DNA of 64,000 nt from Hyphomicrobiales bacterium (GTDB lineage Bacteria; Pseudomonadota; Alphaproteobacteria; Rhizobiales; Rhizobiaceae). The notes below the pieces were generated by a model. That model had not been told where the DNA came from. It saw only the letters and a program-made list of their open reading frames with translations, and ran no database searches. The DNA lies in the NCBI GenBank assembly GCA_900468805.1, contig UEIF01000014.1, positions 1 to 64,000 on the forward strand. Direction: 5' to 3'. The position numbers were made by a program, and so were the translations under genes. Below, in pieces: positions 1 through 9,449 of this stretch (the stretch's first letter is position 1; every line of letters begins with the position of its first letter).

Positions 1-31
1 CTCCCCCTTGTGGGGAGGGGTTGGGTAGGGG
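1..31. repeat. Arm of a G/C-rich rhizobial palindromic repeat
   Basis: A purine/pyrimidine-biased stretch of C5-TT-GTGGGG-AGGGG-TTGGG type. Nearly the same 31-base string recurs at 23972-24003, and its inverted form at 23858-23893. The element is cut by the window edge, so only one arm is visible. It lies just beyond the 3' end of the exonuclease gene on the minus strand. No coding capacity is claimed. Confidence 0.7.
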
Positions 32-53
32 TTTTCAGCCGCAAACGCCATCC

Positions 54-1064
54 TCAATCCCCCTCATCTTCATAACCCACCAGATGCAGCGGCTTGGCCT
101 TGATGCCCTGCAGCTCGCACCAGCGGACCAGCGCCTCCTCGCGGCCATGAGTAACCCAGACTTCCTGCGGGGCAAGTTCGGTGATCGTCTCGGTCAGTTC
201 CGGCCAATCGCAATGGTCTGATATGACGAGCGGCAATTCAACGCCGAGCTGCTTGGCGCGCTGGCGCACCATCATCCAGCCAGAGGCAAAGGAAGGCAGC
301 GGGTCGTTGAAGCGACGTGCCCAGCGGTCGGCAAAGGCAGAGGACGGGCCGACGACGACGGCGCCCTTGAAGACGGACTTATCACGGCTTTCGATGGTGG
401 CCGGCAGGAGTTCGCCGAGATCGATGCCCTGGCTCACGTAATAATCGCAAAGCCTTTCCATGGCACCGTGGATGTAGATCGGCTCGCTGTAACCGGCATC
501 GCGCAGCAGGCGGATGACGCGCTGCGCCTTGCCAAGCGCATAGGCGCCGACGAGATGCGTGCGTTCGGGGAACTGGCGCAGTGAGGCGAGCAGCTTGCCG
601 GTCTCGTCTATTGGATCGGGATGATGAAAGACCGGCAGGCCGAAGGTCGCCTCGGTGATGAAGACATCGCAGGGCACCGGCACATAGGCTTCGCAGGTCG
701 GGTCCGGGCGGCGCTTGTAATCGCCTGATACGACGATGCGTGTACCATTCTTCTCGATGGCGATCTGGGCCGAGCCCAGCACGTGGCCGGCGGGATAAAA
801 GCTCACCTTCACGCCATTGACGACGAGTTCCTCCCCGAAAGCGACCGGCTGTTCGCTGGCCGAGAAGCCGTCGCCGTAGCGGATGCGCATGATGTCCAGC
901 GTCTGGCGGGTGGCGAGCACGTTCACATGGCCCGGACGAGCATGGTCAGAATGGCCATGAGTGATCAGCGCCCGCTCCACCGGCCGCACCGGATCGACAT
1001 AGAAGCCGCCTTCCGGGCAATAGAGCCCTTCGGGGGCGGGATAGAGCAGCGCGTCTGGTCTCAT
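54..1064 (-). CDS. Ligase-associated DNA exonuclease (MBL-fold, beta-CASP-like)
   Basis: A 336-residue metallo-beta-lactamase-fold protein. The metal-binding HGHSDHA motif lies near residue 40, and further conserved elements (PAGHVLGSAQ, SGDYKRRPDP, SDHCDWPEL, VTHGRE) follow in the order typical of the ligase-associated exonuclease family. That family is encoded beside an ATP-dependent DNA ligase and a Lhr-type helicase and is thought to process DNA ends during repair. The ligase would lie to the left, outside the window, so the pairing is inferred. The start at 1064 (MRPDALLYP) is chosen because the family begins close to that point. Upstream in-frame codons would run into the divergent gene. 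Confidence 0.85.
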   Translation of the reverse strand: MRPDALLYPAPEGLYCPEGGFYVDPVRPVERALITHGHSDHARPGHVNVLATRQTLDIMRIRYGDGFSASEQPVAFGEELVVNGVKVSFYPAGHVLGSAQIAIEKNGTRIVVSGDYKRRPDPTCEAYVPVPCDVFITEATFGLPVFHHPDPIDETGKLLASLRQFPERTHLVGAYALGKAQRVIRLLRDAGYSEPIYIHGAMERLCDYYVSQGIDLGELLPATIESRDKSVFKGAVVVGPSSAFADRWARRFNDPLPSFASGWMMVRQRAKQLGVELPLVISDHCDWPELTETITELAPQEVWVTHGREEALVRWCELQGIKAKPLHLVGYEDEGD

Positions 1065-1222
1065 GACAGCAAAGATAGTGGGAAATGTGTTTTGCGCCAG
1101 TGGGATACGCAGCGCCAAATTTAGCAGTGAAGGCGGGCCATGCGCGTCGCCCCGCCATTGCATCCGCCCACAAGCCTCGTTAGCTTCGCCCGCGCTGCAG
1201 CGGGTAAGCAAACGAGAGGCGT

Positions 1223-1819
1223 ATGAAGACTGTTTTCGGATATGCATTGGTGGCGCTCGGGCTGATGCTGCCTGCCGCGGCCGCGGCAAACGACTGGCAG
1301 CCGAGTGAGGAAGTGAAGGCTTACGCAATCACCGGCCGCACCGGCATGGAGCTTTACCGGTCGATCGGCGAACGCGGGCCGCAGGTCGGGCCGGGACGGG
1401 TCATCGCGCATACGACTTTCAAGCTGACCTGGACGCGCAAATATGAACAGCAGGGCAGTGCCTGCACGCTGACTTTCGCAAAGCCGAAGCTCACCATCAT
1501 CTACACGCTGCCGAAAGCGCCAAACGACCTGCCGGCGGCCACCAAGGCAAGCTGGGATAGCTTCATCACCGGCGTGCGCACGCATGAGCGTTGGCATGGC
1601 GAGACGATCATCGAAATGGTCAAGGAGATCGAGACGCTGAGCAACGGCTTCTCGGTGCCTGACGATCCCGGCTGCAAGAAGATCAGGCCCGAACTGACGG
1701 TCCGGCTCGGGGAACTCTCCAACAAGCAGCGCCAGCGCGGCCGGGATTTCGACCGCGTGGAAATGAGCGAGGGCGGCAACATCCAACAGCTCATCCTGAA
1801 GCTGGTGAACGGTTCCTGA
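1223..1819 (+). CDS. Secreted DUF922-type putative zinc protease
   Basis: 198 residues. An N-terminal signal peptide (MKTVFGYALVALGLMLPAAAAA) ends near residue 22, so the protein should be periplasmic. Residues 121-125 read HERWH, an HExxH zinc-protease motif, set in the context expected of the DUF922 family (predicted secreted Zn-dependent proteases of unknown substrate). Two cysteines (in SACTLTF and DPGCKK) could form a disulfide. It is divergent from the exonuclease gene with about 160 bases between starts and stands alone. A ribosome site (AACGAGAGG) precedes the ATG. Activity is predicted from the motif only. Confidence 0.75.
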   Translation: MKTVFGYALVALGLMLPAAAAANDWQPSEEVKAYAITGRTGMELYRSIGERGPQVGPGRVIAHTTFKLTWTRKYEQQGSACTLTFAKPKLTIIYTLPKAPNDLPAATKASWDSFITGVRTHERWHGETIIEMVKEIETLSNGFSVPDDPGCKKIRPELTVRLGELSNKQRQRGRDFDRVEMSEGGNIQQLILKLVNGS

Positions 1820-1824
1820 CCGGT

Positions 1825-2391
1825 TCAGAGCGCGGCGAGGAAAGCGTCGACGCGGCTCCAGGTGGCCTCCGCCGCCTTTGCATCATAGTCAGGCAGCGAC
1901 GGATCGGTATAGAGATGACCGACGCCGGGATAGAGGAAAACCTCCAGGCTGATATTGGCTCTCGCAGCATGCGCGCGCCACGGAGCTACCTCGTCCGCCG
2001 GCGCAAACTCGTCGGGCTCTGCGAGATGGACCTGCAGGGGAATGCCTTCGCGCGCATTGGCCGGAATTTCTGCGATACCATGCAGCAAGAGAATGCCGGC
2101 TGCTTGCGGTCGGCCCGACCAGAGGCTTGCGGCTACGCCTGCGCCCATGGAGAAGCCGCCGAGGACGGCGGATGCCGGCAAGTCGGCGACCGCCTTTTCG
2201 GCGCGCCTGCAAAGTTCGGCCCAGCCAATCTCTTTCTTGAAGGCGAAGCCTTCTTCGAGGGTGCGCCCTACCCTGCCCTCATAGAGATCGGGCGTGATCA
2301 CCTGATGGCCGCCCGCGCGCAGACGCTCCGCAGCATCGCGTTCAAGGGACCGAAATCCGTAGACTGAATGAAAAAGTACAATCGCCGCCAT
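1825..2391 (-). CDS. Dienelactone hydrolase family protein
   Basis: 188 residues with an alpha/beta-hydrolase fold. It starts MAAIVLFHSVYG, carries the nucleophile elbow GGFSMGAG with serine (not the cysteine of classical dienelactone hydrolase), and has a late GVGHLY histidine and an aspartate in LAEPDEFAP. The likely role is hydrolysis of a small ester or lactone in the cytoplasm; the substrate is unknown. The start at 2391 is preceded by GGGAGGTAGCG, a good ribosome site, whereas the reading frame further upstream lacks one. It ends 5 bases from the convergent DUF922 gene and is divergent from the glycerophosphodiesterase gene. Confidence 0.78.
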   Translation of the reverse strand: MAAIVLFHSVYGFRSLERDAAERLRAGGHQVITPDLYEGRVGRTLEEGFAFKKEIGWAELCRRAEKAVADLPASAVLGGFSMGAGVAASLWSGRPQAAGILLLHGIAEIPANAREGIPLQVHLAEPDEFAPADEVAPWRAHAARANISLEVFLYPGVGHLYTDPSLPDYDAKAAEATWSRVDAFLAAL

Positions 2392-2530
2392 CGCTACCTC
2401 CCTGCTTTGCGGGGTCAACATAGGGTTTCTGCAACGTGAAGGCGAGCCTTTACCCACAAAAGCCCCAAATGAACCAAAGATCCACCGGAATCGCTTTCTA
2501 GCCATTTGCCAGGCACGACCGGAGGGGATG

Positions 2531-3502
2531 ATGGGACGGAAGCTCAAATATACAGGCGTGGCGGTTCTCGCCTTTGCCGCCGCAGTTTATCTCAACAATA
2601 CCAGCTTTTTAGCCGAACATAGAGAGGGAAAACCACTGCTTCTGGCGCATCGCGGCATCGCCCAGCGTTTCGACGAGACGGATCTGAAGAACGATACCTG
2701 CACGGCCACGCGCATGCTGCCGCCGAAGCACGATTATCTTGAGAATACCATCCGCTCCATGCAGGCGGGCTTCGATGCCGGCGCCGACGTTGTGGAGGTC
2801 GATGTGCACCCGACGACGGACGGACAATTCGCCGTCTTCCACGACTGGACGCTCGACTGCCGCACCGACGGACATGGCCTCACGCGCGAACATTCCATGA
2901 CCGAGATGAAAACACTCGACATCGGTTATGGCTATACGGCCGATGGCGGCAAGAGTTTCCCTTTCCGCGGCAAGGGCATCGGCCTGATGCCGACGCTCGA
3001 CGAGGTTTTCTCCACCTTCCCGGACAAACATCTGCTCATCAATGTCAAAAGCCGCGACCCCTTGGAGGGCGAGAAGCTGGCTGCCGTGCTGAACGGCCTT
3101 CCTGCCGAACGGCGCGCGAAGATCATCGTCTATGGCGGCAATGAGCCGATCGACCGGCTCCGGCAACTGGCGTCCGATATCCGCACGGCTTCACGCGCCA
3201 GCCTGATGGGCTGCCTTACCGGCTATATCGGCTACGGCTGGACGGGCATTCTGCCTAATGATTGCAAGAATGTTATGATGCTGGTTCCGATCAATTATGC
3301 GCCATGGCTCTGGGGCTGGCCGGACAGGTTCCTCAACCGCATGCAGGATGCAAATACACAGGTCTTCGTCATCGGCCCCTATCACGGCGGCGGCTTTTCG
3401 ACCGGTATCGACAATGCCGAACGCTTCGCGCAATTGCCAGCCAATTACTCCGGCGGCATATGGACGAACGAGATCGAGACGATTGCCGATCTGATGAAGT
3501 GA
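2531..3502 (+). CDS. Membrane-anchored glycerophosphodiester phosphodiesterase
   Basis: 323 residues. A short hydrophobic N-terminal segment (residues 8-20) should anchor it or act as an uncleaved signal. The GDPD domain follows: LLLAHRG near residue 37, LENT, then the VVEVDVHPTTDG metal-binding acidic pair and AVFHDWTLD with its conserved histidine. The enzyme family splits glycerophosphodiesters into glycerol-3-phosphate and an alcohol. Two ATGs are adjacent (2528 and 2531); GGAGG at 2521-2525 is 5 bases from the second, which is therefore preferred. It is monocistronic and convergent with the GGDEF-EAL gene, with stops touching. Confidence 0.85.
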   Translation: MGRKLKYTGVAVLAFAAAVYLNNTSFLAEHREGKPLLLAHRGIAQRFDETDLKNDTCTATRMLPPKHDYLENTIRSMQAGFDAGADVVEVDVHPTTDGQFAVFHDWTLDCRTDGHGLTREHSMTEMKTLDIGYGYTADGGKSFPFRGKGIGLMPTLDEVFSTFPDKHLLINVKSRDPLEGEKLAAVLNGLPAERRAKIIVYGGNEPIDRLRQLASDIRTASRASLMGCLTGYIGYGWTGILPNDCKNVMMLVPINYAPWLWGWPDRFLNRMQDANTQVFVIGPYHGGGFSTGIDNAERFAQLPANYSGGIWTNEIETIADLMK

Positions 3503-5800
3503 TCAGGCGCCACGCGCCAGCAGCATGACGACGATCTCTTCCGGCGCGACAGGCTTGGAGAAACGGTAGCCCTGCGCCTCCTCGCATCTGACATGGCGCA
3601 GGAATTCCAGCTGCGCATCGGTTTCCACGCCTTCGGCGAGCACCGAGAGTTTCAGCGTCTGTGCGAGCGAAATGACGGCCGACGCAATGGCGACGGCGGT
3701 CTTGTCGGCAGGCAGGGCCTCGACCAATGAGCGGTCCATCTTCAACCGGTCGAAGGGAAAGGTCTTCAGCGCGGCAAGCGAGGAATAGCCGGAGCCGAAA
3801 TCATCGATCGACAGGCGCACGCCGAGCGCACGCAGCGACAGCATGATGGCGAGCGCGCGGGCGGCATCCTGCATGATGACGCTTTCGGTCACCTCCAGTT
3901 CCAGCCAGCGCGCATTGAGCCTATGGCTATCGATCGCTTCGGCGACGTGCGAGGCGAAATCCGGATCGGCAAACTGCTTGGGCGAGACGTTGACGGCCAT
4001 GGTCAGTGGCGTCAGGCCCATATCCTGCCAGGTGCGGGCTTGGCGACAGGCCTCGTTCAGCACCCAGAGACCGAGCGGCACGATGAGACCGGTTTCTTCC
4101 GCAAGCGGAATGAAATTGACAGGCGGTATCACGCCCTTCTCCGGATGGTTCCAGCGCACCAGAGCTTCGAGGCCGGTAATGCGGCCGGTCGCGACATCGA
4201 CCTGCGGCTGGTAGAGCAGGAAAAGCTGGTTGGCGACGATCGCCTGGCGCAGTTCCTCCTGTTCACTGAGTGGCAGGCCGACGGAATTGCTCACGACGCC
4301 GTCGTGATATTGCAGCGTGTTCCGGCCTAGCTGTTTGGCACGGTACATGGCGCGATCCGCATTGGTGAGCAACTCGTCCGGTGTGGCGCCATCCCATGGG
4401 AAGGCAGCGATGCCGATGCTGGAGGTAACCGCGATCTCACCCACCTCGGAGCGGACCGGCTTGGAAATCGCCTTCTGCAGTTCACGCAATCGCCGCATCA
4501 TGCCGGCGTCGTGGCTGGACTGGTGGACGAGCACGACGAGGAATTCGTCGCCGCCGAGGCGCACGACCATATCGGAGGCGCGCAAACAATTCGCCATGCG
4601 GGCAGCGGTCTCCTTGAGCACCTCGTCGCCGGCAGCATGACCGCTCGTGTCGTTGATCTCCTTGAAATTGTCGAGATCGATATAGGCGACCGTGACCTTG
4701 CGGTTGTTGCGGCGAGCCTGATCGAGGATCTTCGCCATTCGCTCCTTGAGAAAAGCGCGGTTCGGCAGGCCCGTCAGATCATCGTGATGGGCCATGAAAT
4801 GGATGCGGTCATCCACTCGCTTGCGCTCGATGGCGATGCCGGCGATATGGGTGGCAAGTGCCACCAGCGTCATCTCGTGTTCGATCGGGCGTCGCGTCTC
4901 TTTTGAATAAAGCGCGAAGGTGCCGAACACATTCTTCTGCGACGTGCAGATCGGCGTGGACCAGCAGGAGCGGAAGCCGAACTGGCTGACCATTGCCCTG
5001 AAATCCTCCCAGAGCGGATCGGCCATGACGTCTTCGACGATGACGGTTTCGCCGCGCCAGGCTGCCGTGCCGCAGGAGCCGACTTTCGGGCCGATAGCGA
5101 CGCCGTCGATCATGCGGCTATAGGCGCCGGGCAGATTGGGAGCCGCGCCGTGGTAGAGCCGCGTACCCTCGCTGTCGAGCAGCAAAATGGAGCCGGAAAT
5201 GCCGGTCATCTGGCGCTCGATCATGAGCACCAGCGCCTCGAGGATCATCGGCAACGGTTCGTTGCGGGCGATCATTTCCAGAAGGTTCGCCTGACCGCGA
5301 TAGAGCTCCTCCTGCCGCTTGCGCTCGGTAATATCGCGAGACACGCCAATGAGGCCAACCACCTCGCCGCGGTCGTTGCGCAGCGGTATCTTGGAGGTCA
5401 GACGACACATGATGCCGCCATCCGGCAGCGGCACGAATTCTTCCATGTCGATGCGGGGCTCGCCGCCCGACATGATGTCTTGCTCGACATCGAAATATCG
5501 GCGGGCCGTCTCAAAATCGAACAGGTCGAAGTCACGCTTGCCGGCGATCTCGGCAGCGTTCTCCAGCCCGTGGCTGCGCGCCATGACAGCATTGGCAAAG
5601 ACGAAGCGGCCGTCACGGTCCTTGACGTAAAGAAAATCGGGAAGCTCGTTGACGATCGCCTTGAGGCGGAGGTTCTCTATGCCTTCGGAAAGATGATGGG
5701 CAGTCGCCGCCATCATTGCCTCAGTGGCAGCTACGATACGTTGTGTCTCGGCACTGAAGTTATCACCAGATTCCCAACGTCGGACACCCATTCCATTCAT
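3503..5800 (-). CDS. PAS-GAF-GGDEF-EAL cyclic-di-GMP enzyme
   Basis: 765 residues. Order: a PAS domain (about residues 40-155, FLYVKDRDGRFVFAN), a GAF domain (about 170-320), GGDEF (about 335-500) and EAL (about 510-760). The GGDEF motif is intact at 416-420 and is preceded by RASD five residues upstream, the layout of an RxxD product-inhibition site. EAL is intact at 545-547, with downstream EVTES, SIDDFGSGYSSL, KMDRS and AEGVET residues that bind metal and substrate. Both synthesis and hydrolysis of c-di-GMP are therefore possible. There are no membrane segments, so it is probably a cytosolic sensor. The ATG at 5800 follows GGGAGA; 5791 is an alternative. Confidence 0.9.
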   Translation of the reverse strand: MNGMGVRRWESGDNFSAETQRIVAATEAMMAATAHHLSEGIENLRLKAIVNELPDFLYVKDRDGRFVFANAVMARSHGLENAAEIAGKRDFDLFDFETARRYFDVEQDIMSGGEPRIDMEEFVPLPDGGIMCRLTSKIPLRNDRGEVVGLIGVSRDITERKRQEELYRGQANLLEMIARNEPLPMILEALVLMIERQMTGISGSILLLDSEGTRLYHGAAPNLPGAYSRMIDGVAIGPKVGSCGTAAWRGETVIVEDVMADPLWEDFRAMVSQFGFRSCWSTPICTSQKNVFGTFALYSKETRRPIEHEMTLVALATHIAGIAIERKRVDDRIHFMAHHDDLTGLPNRAFLKERMAKILDQARRNNRKVTVAYIDLDNFKEINDTSGHAAGDEVLKETAARMANCLRASDMVVRLGGDEFLVVLVHQSSHDAGMMRRLRELQKAISKPVRSEVGEIAVTSSIGIAAFPWDGATPDELLTNADRAMYRAKQLGRNTLQYHDGVVSNSVGLPLSEQEELRQAIVANQLFLLYQPQVDVATGRITGLEALVRWNHPEKGVIPPVNFIPLAEETGLIVPLGLWVLNEACRQARTWQDMGLTPLTMAVNVSPKQFADPDFASHVAEAIDSHRLNARWLELEVTESVIMQDAARALAIMLSLRALGVRLSIDDFGSGYSSLAALKTFPFDRLKMDRSLVEALPADKTAVAIASAVISLAQTLKLSVLAEGVETDAQLEFLRHVRCEEAQGYRFSKPVAPEEIVVMLLARGA

Positions 5801-6025
5801 GACGCTGTTCTCTCCCGGTAACCGCAGGCCTATCCACAATAGTCATAATTGAAACCGCTTTCTAAAATAACGAGCATTTCCTTCGGGGTGTTTAAATGGA
5901 AAGGTGAACAAGACGACAATATTCGAGAGGTTGCGTTTGCTACTCGACCGATGGTTATTCTTCTTCTGCGGATATGTGTCGAAAAGAAACATTCCTGCTG
6001 GCATGATTCCTGCGTGGGCACCGAT

Positions 6026-7408
6026 ATGAAGAAGGAATTCAGCAACGTCTCCCGGCGGGATATACTTGGCATGTTGACGGCCTCCGCAGCGGCCGTGACG
6101 GCGGCGCGCGCTTTTGCGGCTCCACTCAGTGCGGTGCAACCCGACCTGCGCGGCACGATCGATGCGGTGCAGTATCGGGCCATTCCCGAAAGCGGCGACA
6201 AGAAGACCCGCAACCTACAGCAGATGATCGAGAAAGCGGCGCGCGAGAACGTGCCGGTCTTCCTGCCGCCTGGCACCTATCGCATCTCCAACCTGACGCT
6301 GCCGGACAATACGCGGATCACAGGCGTGCCCGGTGCGACGCGGATCGTCTATACCGGCGAAGGTCACCTCTTTGCCGCAGAGAATGCAGGCCGCATCGAG
6401 CTTTCTAATCTCGTCATCGACGGATCGAACCGCTGGCTAGCCGATTATGCCGGCGCCCTCATCCAGTTCACCGGCGTCGGCGAGGTGCTGATCGACAATT
6501 GCGAGATCGTCGGCAGCCGCAAGCACGCGCTGCAGCTCGAGCGCTGCGGCGGGCGGATCGAGCGCAGCAAGATCTCGGGCGCCGGGCAGTCCGGCATCTA
6601 TGCGGTGGAATCGGCGGGGCTTTCGATCACGGGCAATACGGTCTCCGACTGCGGCAATGGCGGCATTCTGGTGCATCGCTGGAAGAAGGCCGAGGATGGC
6701 ACGATCGTTTCCGGCAATCGTGTTTTCAGTATCCGAGCCAATGACGGCGGCACGGGGGAAAACGGCAATGGCATCAATATCTTCCGCGCCGACGGGGTGA
6801 CGGTGACTGACAACCAAATCTCCGACTGCGCCTTTACCGCAGTCCGCGCCAATTCCGGCTCCAACATCCTGATTAGCAACAACCAGTGCCGCCGCTCGGG
6901 CGAGACGGCCATTTATGTCGAGTTCGAATTCGTCGGCGCCGTCGTGTCAGGCAACATGATCGACGGCGCTGCTAACGGTATCTCGATTGCGAATTTCGAC
7001 CAGGGCGGTCGGATGGCAAGTGTCACTGGCAACGTTATCCGCAATCTGACGCTCAAAGGTCCCTACAAACACGAAGTCGGCTTCGGTATCGGCATCGCGG
7101 CGGAGGCCGATACGCTAGTATCAGGCAATGTCATCGAGGATGCGCCGCGCTGGGGGCTGCAGATCGGCTGGGGATCCTATCTGCGCAACGTCGTCGTCAA
7201 CGGCAATGTGGTGCGCAAGTCGCCGGTCGGCTGCGCGGTCTCGGTTGCCGAGGGCGCAGGTTCAGCCGTCATCACCGACAACATCTTCCAGGAGATGGGC
7301 AAAGGCGCTGTGCTGGGCTTCGAATGGGAGAAGCAGGTCTCGGACGAGCTTGCGGACGATAGCTCCCGCTACGGTCAGCTGACCGTCGCGCGGAACCGGA
7401 TTTCCTGA
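6026..7408 (+). CDS. Tat-exported right-handed beta-helix repeat protein (TIGR03808-like)
   Basis: 460 residues. The N-terminus reads VSRRDILGMLTASAAAV followed by ARAFAA, a twin-arginine signal with an SRRDxLG core, so export should be folded and Tat-dependent. After residue 60 come LPPGTYRISNLTLPDNTRI and then many roughly 22-residue units of the type xSGNxVxxxxxxGIxV. This is the parallel beta-helix pattern of carbohydrate-active or surface proteins. No catalytic triad could be named. It matches the Tat-translocated repeat family seen in rhizobia. Earlier in-frame codons add no signal-like sequence, so 6026 is used. It stands alone between a GGDEF-EAL gene and a GST. Confidence 0.8.
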   Translation: MKKEFSNVSRRDILGMLTASAAAVTAARAFAAPLSAVQPDLRGTIDAVQYRAIPESGDKKTRNLQQMIEKAARENVPVFLPPGTYRISNLTLPDNTRITGVPGATRIVYTGEGHLFAAENAGRIELSNLVIDGSNRWLADYAGALIQFTGVGEVLIDNCEIVGSRKHALQLERCGGRIERSKISGAGQSGIYAVESAGLSITGNTVSDCGNGGILVHRWKKAEDGTIVSGNRVFSIRANDGGTGENGNGINIFRADGVTVTDNQISDCAFTAVRANSGSNILISNNQCRRSGETAIYVEFEFVGAVVSGNMIDGAANGISIANFDQGGRMASVTGNVIRNLTLKGPYKHEVGFGIGIAAEADTLVSGNVIEDAPRWGLQIGWGSYLRNVVVNGNVVRKSPVGCAVSVAEGAGSAVITDNIFQEMGKGAVLGFEWEKQVSDELADDSSRYGQLTVARNRIS

Positions 7409-7504
7409 GCGCTATCAAAAGCTTTCATCGACATATCATCCGCAGATGCTTTCTTCATTCCTGCACTGGCTTTAGGGTCGGCGCGAAATGGAAGGGGATA
7501 TGCC

Positions 7505-8170
7505 ATGCTGACAATCTACGGGGTTTACCGCTCGCGTTCCGCGCGCGTTTACTGGATGGCCGAGGAACTGGGGATCGAATTCAGATCCGTGCCGGTGCTG
7601 CAGGCCAACCGGCTTGCCAACCCGCTCTCGCCGGATGCACCGGTTAACACGCTCTCGCCGGAATTCCTTGCCATCAATCCGATGGCGCTGATCCCAGCCA
7701 TCAAGGATGGCGATCTCGTGCTGAACGAGTCGCTGGCGATCAATCTCTATCTCGCGCGCAAATATGGTGGCGATCTCGGCGGCAAAACCGTCGAAGAAGA
7801 CGGTTTGATGGCGATGTGGACGATCTGGGCGGTTTCCGAACTCGACGGCAACACGGGCAAGATCGTCTCGACCTATGATAACGGCAACGAAAACACCGAG
7901 GCGGGACGCGCGGTGATCGATGTCGCCTGCCGCACCATGAAGCGGCCGCTTTCGGTCCTCGAAAAGCAACTCGACGGCAAGGACTGGATCCTCGGCGGAC
8001 GCTTCACGGTCGTCGACCTCAACATCGCGGAAGTTCTGCGCTACGCCCAGAGCGAAACCGCGCTCTTCGACGCGCATCCGAACATCGATGCCTGGATCAG
8101 GCGCTGCCAGTCGCGCCCGGCCTATCTGGAGATGCAGCGCAAGCGCTCGCTGGAGCCGGTCGAAGTCTGA
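7505..8170 (+). CDS. Glutathione S-transferase family protein
   Basis: 221 residues: a thioredoxin-like N-terminal domain (MLTIYGVYRSRSARVYWMAEELGIEF) followed by a helical C-terminal domain. The G-site signature LNESLAINLYLARKYG (residues 79-94) corresponds to the conserved E-S that holds the glutathione glutamyl group. The likely role is detoxification or a glutathione-dependent reductase step; the substrate is unknown. GGAAGGGGATATGCC precedes the ATG. It ends 4 bases from the convergent LysR gene. It is one of three GST-fold genes in the window, but the three are not closely similar by eye. Confidence 0.85.
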   Translation: MLTIYGVYRSRSARVYWMAEELGIEFRSVPVLQANRLANPLSPDAPVNTLSPEFLAINPMALIPAIKDGDLVLNESLAINLYLARKYGGDLGGKTVEEDGLMAMWTIWAVSELDGNTGKIVSTYDNGNENTEAGRAVIDVACRTMKRPLSVLEKQLDGKDWILGGRFTVVDLNIAEVLRYAQSETALFDAHPNIDAWIRRCQSRPAYLEMQRKRSLEPVEV

Positions 8171-8173
8171 GGA

Positions 8174-9070
8174 TCAGCCGAAGATCGCGGCCGTTTCAGC
8201 CATTTCCTCGCGGATCCAGGCCTTGAAGTCGCGCACCTTCTTCGGCTCACGGCTGCCTTCGGCACTCACGAAGTAATAACCGTCGCCGGTATTGGCGCGA
8301 ATGCCGAAGGGTGCGACCAGCCTGCCTTCCTGCAATGAAAAGCCCGCAAGCGTCTGCCAGGCAAGCATCACGCCCTGCCCGGCAATCGCCGAATCGAGGC
8401 AGAGCGAGGCATCGTTGAACACATGGCGCACGGCAGGCGGCGCGCCAGAGAGACCGGCCGCCTGCATCCAGATATCCCATGTGAACATGGCATGGGCATC
8501 GATGACGGCCGGCAGTTTCAGGATATCGGCCGGCTCCTTCAGCTTCGCGGCCATCTCGGGGGAGCAGACAGGAAACACCACCTGGTCCAAGAGATGCTCG
8601 ACCTTCACGCCCGGCCAATGTCCCTTGCCGACCCGGATGGCGACATCGATGTCGGAGGCGGCCAGATTGACGAGTTTGGTGGTCGCGTCGAGGCGCAGGT
8701 TGATTTCCGGGTGGCGTTCCATGAACCTGTCCAGCCGGCAGACCAGCCAGCGGGCAGCCAAAACAGGCGCCACCGATATGGTCAGGATGCATTCGTCCTT
8801 GCGCTGCGCCATCGAGACAGCTTCCGCAAGACGGAGGAAGCCTTCGTTCAGGGCGGCAAGAACGGGAGCGCCTGCTTCCGTTGCCAGCATGCCCTTCGGC
8901 GTGCGCTCGAAGAGCAGCCGGCCGAGCTGTGCTTCAGCCTTGATGACCTGCTGGCTGACGGCGCCGACGGAGACGCCAAGTTCATCCGCGGCCGCCTGAA
9001 GCGAGCCCAGCCGGCCAACGGCCTCCAATGCGCGAAGGCCATTGAGATGTACGGAATTGAGATTTCTCAT
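8174..9070 (-). CDS. LysR-family (GcvA-like) transcriptional regulator
   Basis: 298 residues. The N-terminal winged helix-turn-helix (HLNGLRALEAVGRLGSLQAAADELGVSVGAVSQQV) is followed by a linker and a two-lobed effector-binding domain. The opening (NLNSVHLNGLRALEAV) and the phrase FERTPKGM resemble GcvA-type members. AGGAAAACTAT precedes the ATG. An inverted repeat TATAG-N5-CTATA at 9070-9084 overlaps the start and could be an autoregulatory site. The divergent neighbour is a 105-residue protein of unknown role, the most likely local target. The effector is unknown. Confidence 0.88.
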   Translation of the reverse strand: MRNLNSVHLNGLRALEAVGRLGSLQAAADELGVSVGAVSQQVIKAEAQLGRLLFERTPKGMLATEAGAPVLAALNEGFLRLAEAVSMAQRKDECILTISVAPVLAARWLVCRLDRFMERHPEINLRLDATTKLVNLAASDIDVAIRVGKGHWPGVKVEHLLDQVVFPVCSPEMAAKLKEPADILKLPAVIDAHAMFTWDIWMQAAGLSGAPPAVRHVFNDASLCLDSAIAGQGVMLAWQTLAGFSLQEGRLVAPFGIRANTGDGYYFVSAEGSREPKKVRDFKAWIREEMAETAAIFG

Positions 9071-9084
9071 ATAGTTTTCCTATA
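9070..9084. promoter_or_regulatory. Inverted repeat in LysR / small-protein divergent promoter
   Basis: TATAG, five bases, CTATA. It overlaps the first base of the LysR start codon and lies about 40 bases upstream of the divergent 105-residue gene. LysR-type regulators commonly bind such T-N11-A dyads next to their own gene. The binding is inferred. Confidence 0.35.
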
Positions 9085-9122
9085 GTATGGAACCGGTAAT
9101 CTCAATTGAAAAGCGGATATTC

Positions 9123-9440
9123 ATGACCGATATTGACAGCACAAGACGATTATCTCCGAAGGCATTGGATAGAATGAGCCGTCGAGGCAGGATGATCCTG
9201 CTCGCGCCGATGGCCGTGCCACGCCTTGAGAAAGCGAGAGCCGAGATGTCACTGCTGAAGTTTTTCTGGAGCCAACCAAATCCTGGTACGAGTAGCTCAC
9301 CGACCGAATATGATTGGGATGTCGATCTGTTCGATCACCCTGATATCGTTGCCATGTCACAGCGCGAGCTTGCAGACCTGCCTTTGCCGATGCCCGCGTC
9401 GCACCGCACGCCACAACGACAACTAGAGAAATGCGTCTGA
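9123..9440 (+). CDS. Small protein with a DUF1127-like ending
   Basis: 105 residues from the ATG at 9123; an upstream ATG at 9087 would leave only 16 bases to the divergent LysR gene. The first half is basic (SRRGRMILLAPMAVPRLEKAR). The second half contains HPDIVAMSQRELADLPLP, which resembles the S-x-R-E-L-x-D-L core of DUF1127/YjiS small proteins common in rhizobia. There is no signal peptide or membrane segment. The ribosome site is weak. Function unknown; divergence from the LysR gene suggests control by it. Coding status is likely but not certain. Confidence 0.55.
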   Translation: MTDIDSTRRLSPKALDRMSRRGRMILLAPMAVPRLEKARAEMSLLKFFWSQPNPGTSSSPTEYDWDVDLFDHPDIVAMSQRELADLPLPMPASHRTPQRQLEKCV

Positions 9441-9449
9441 AACTGTAAT

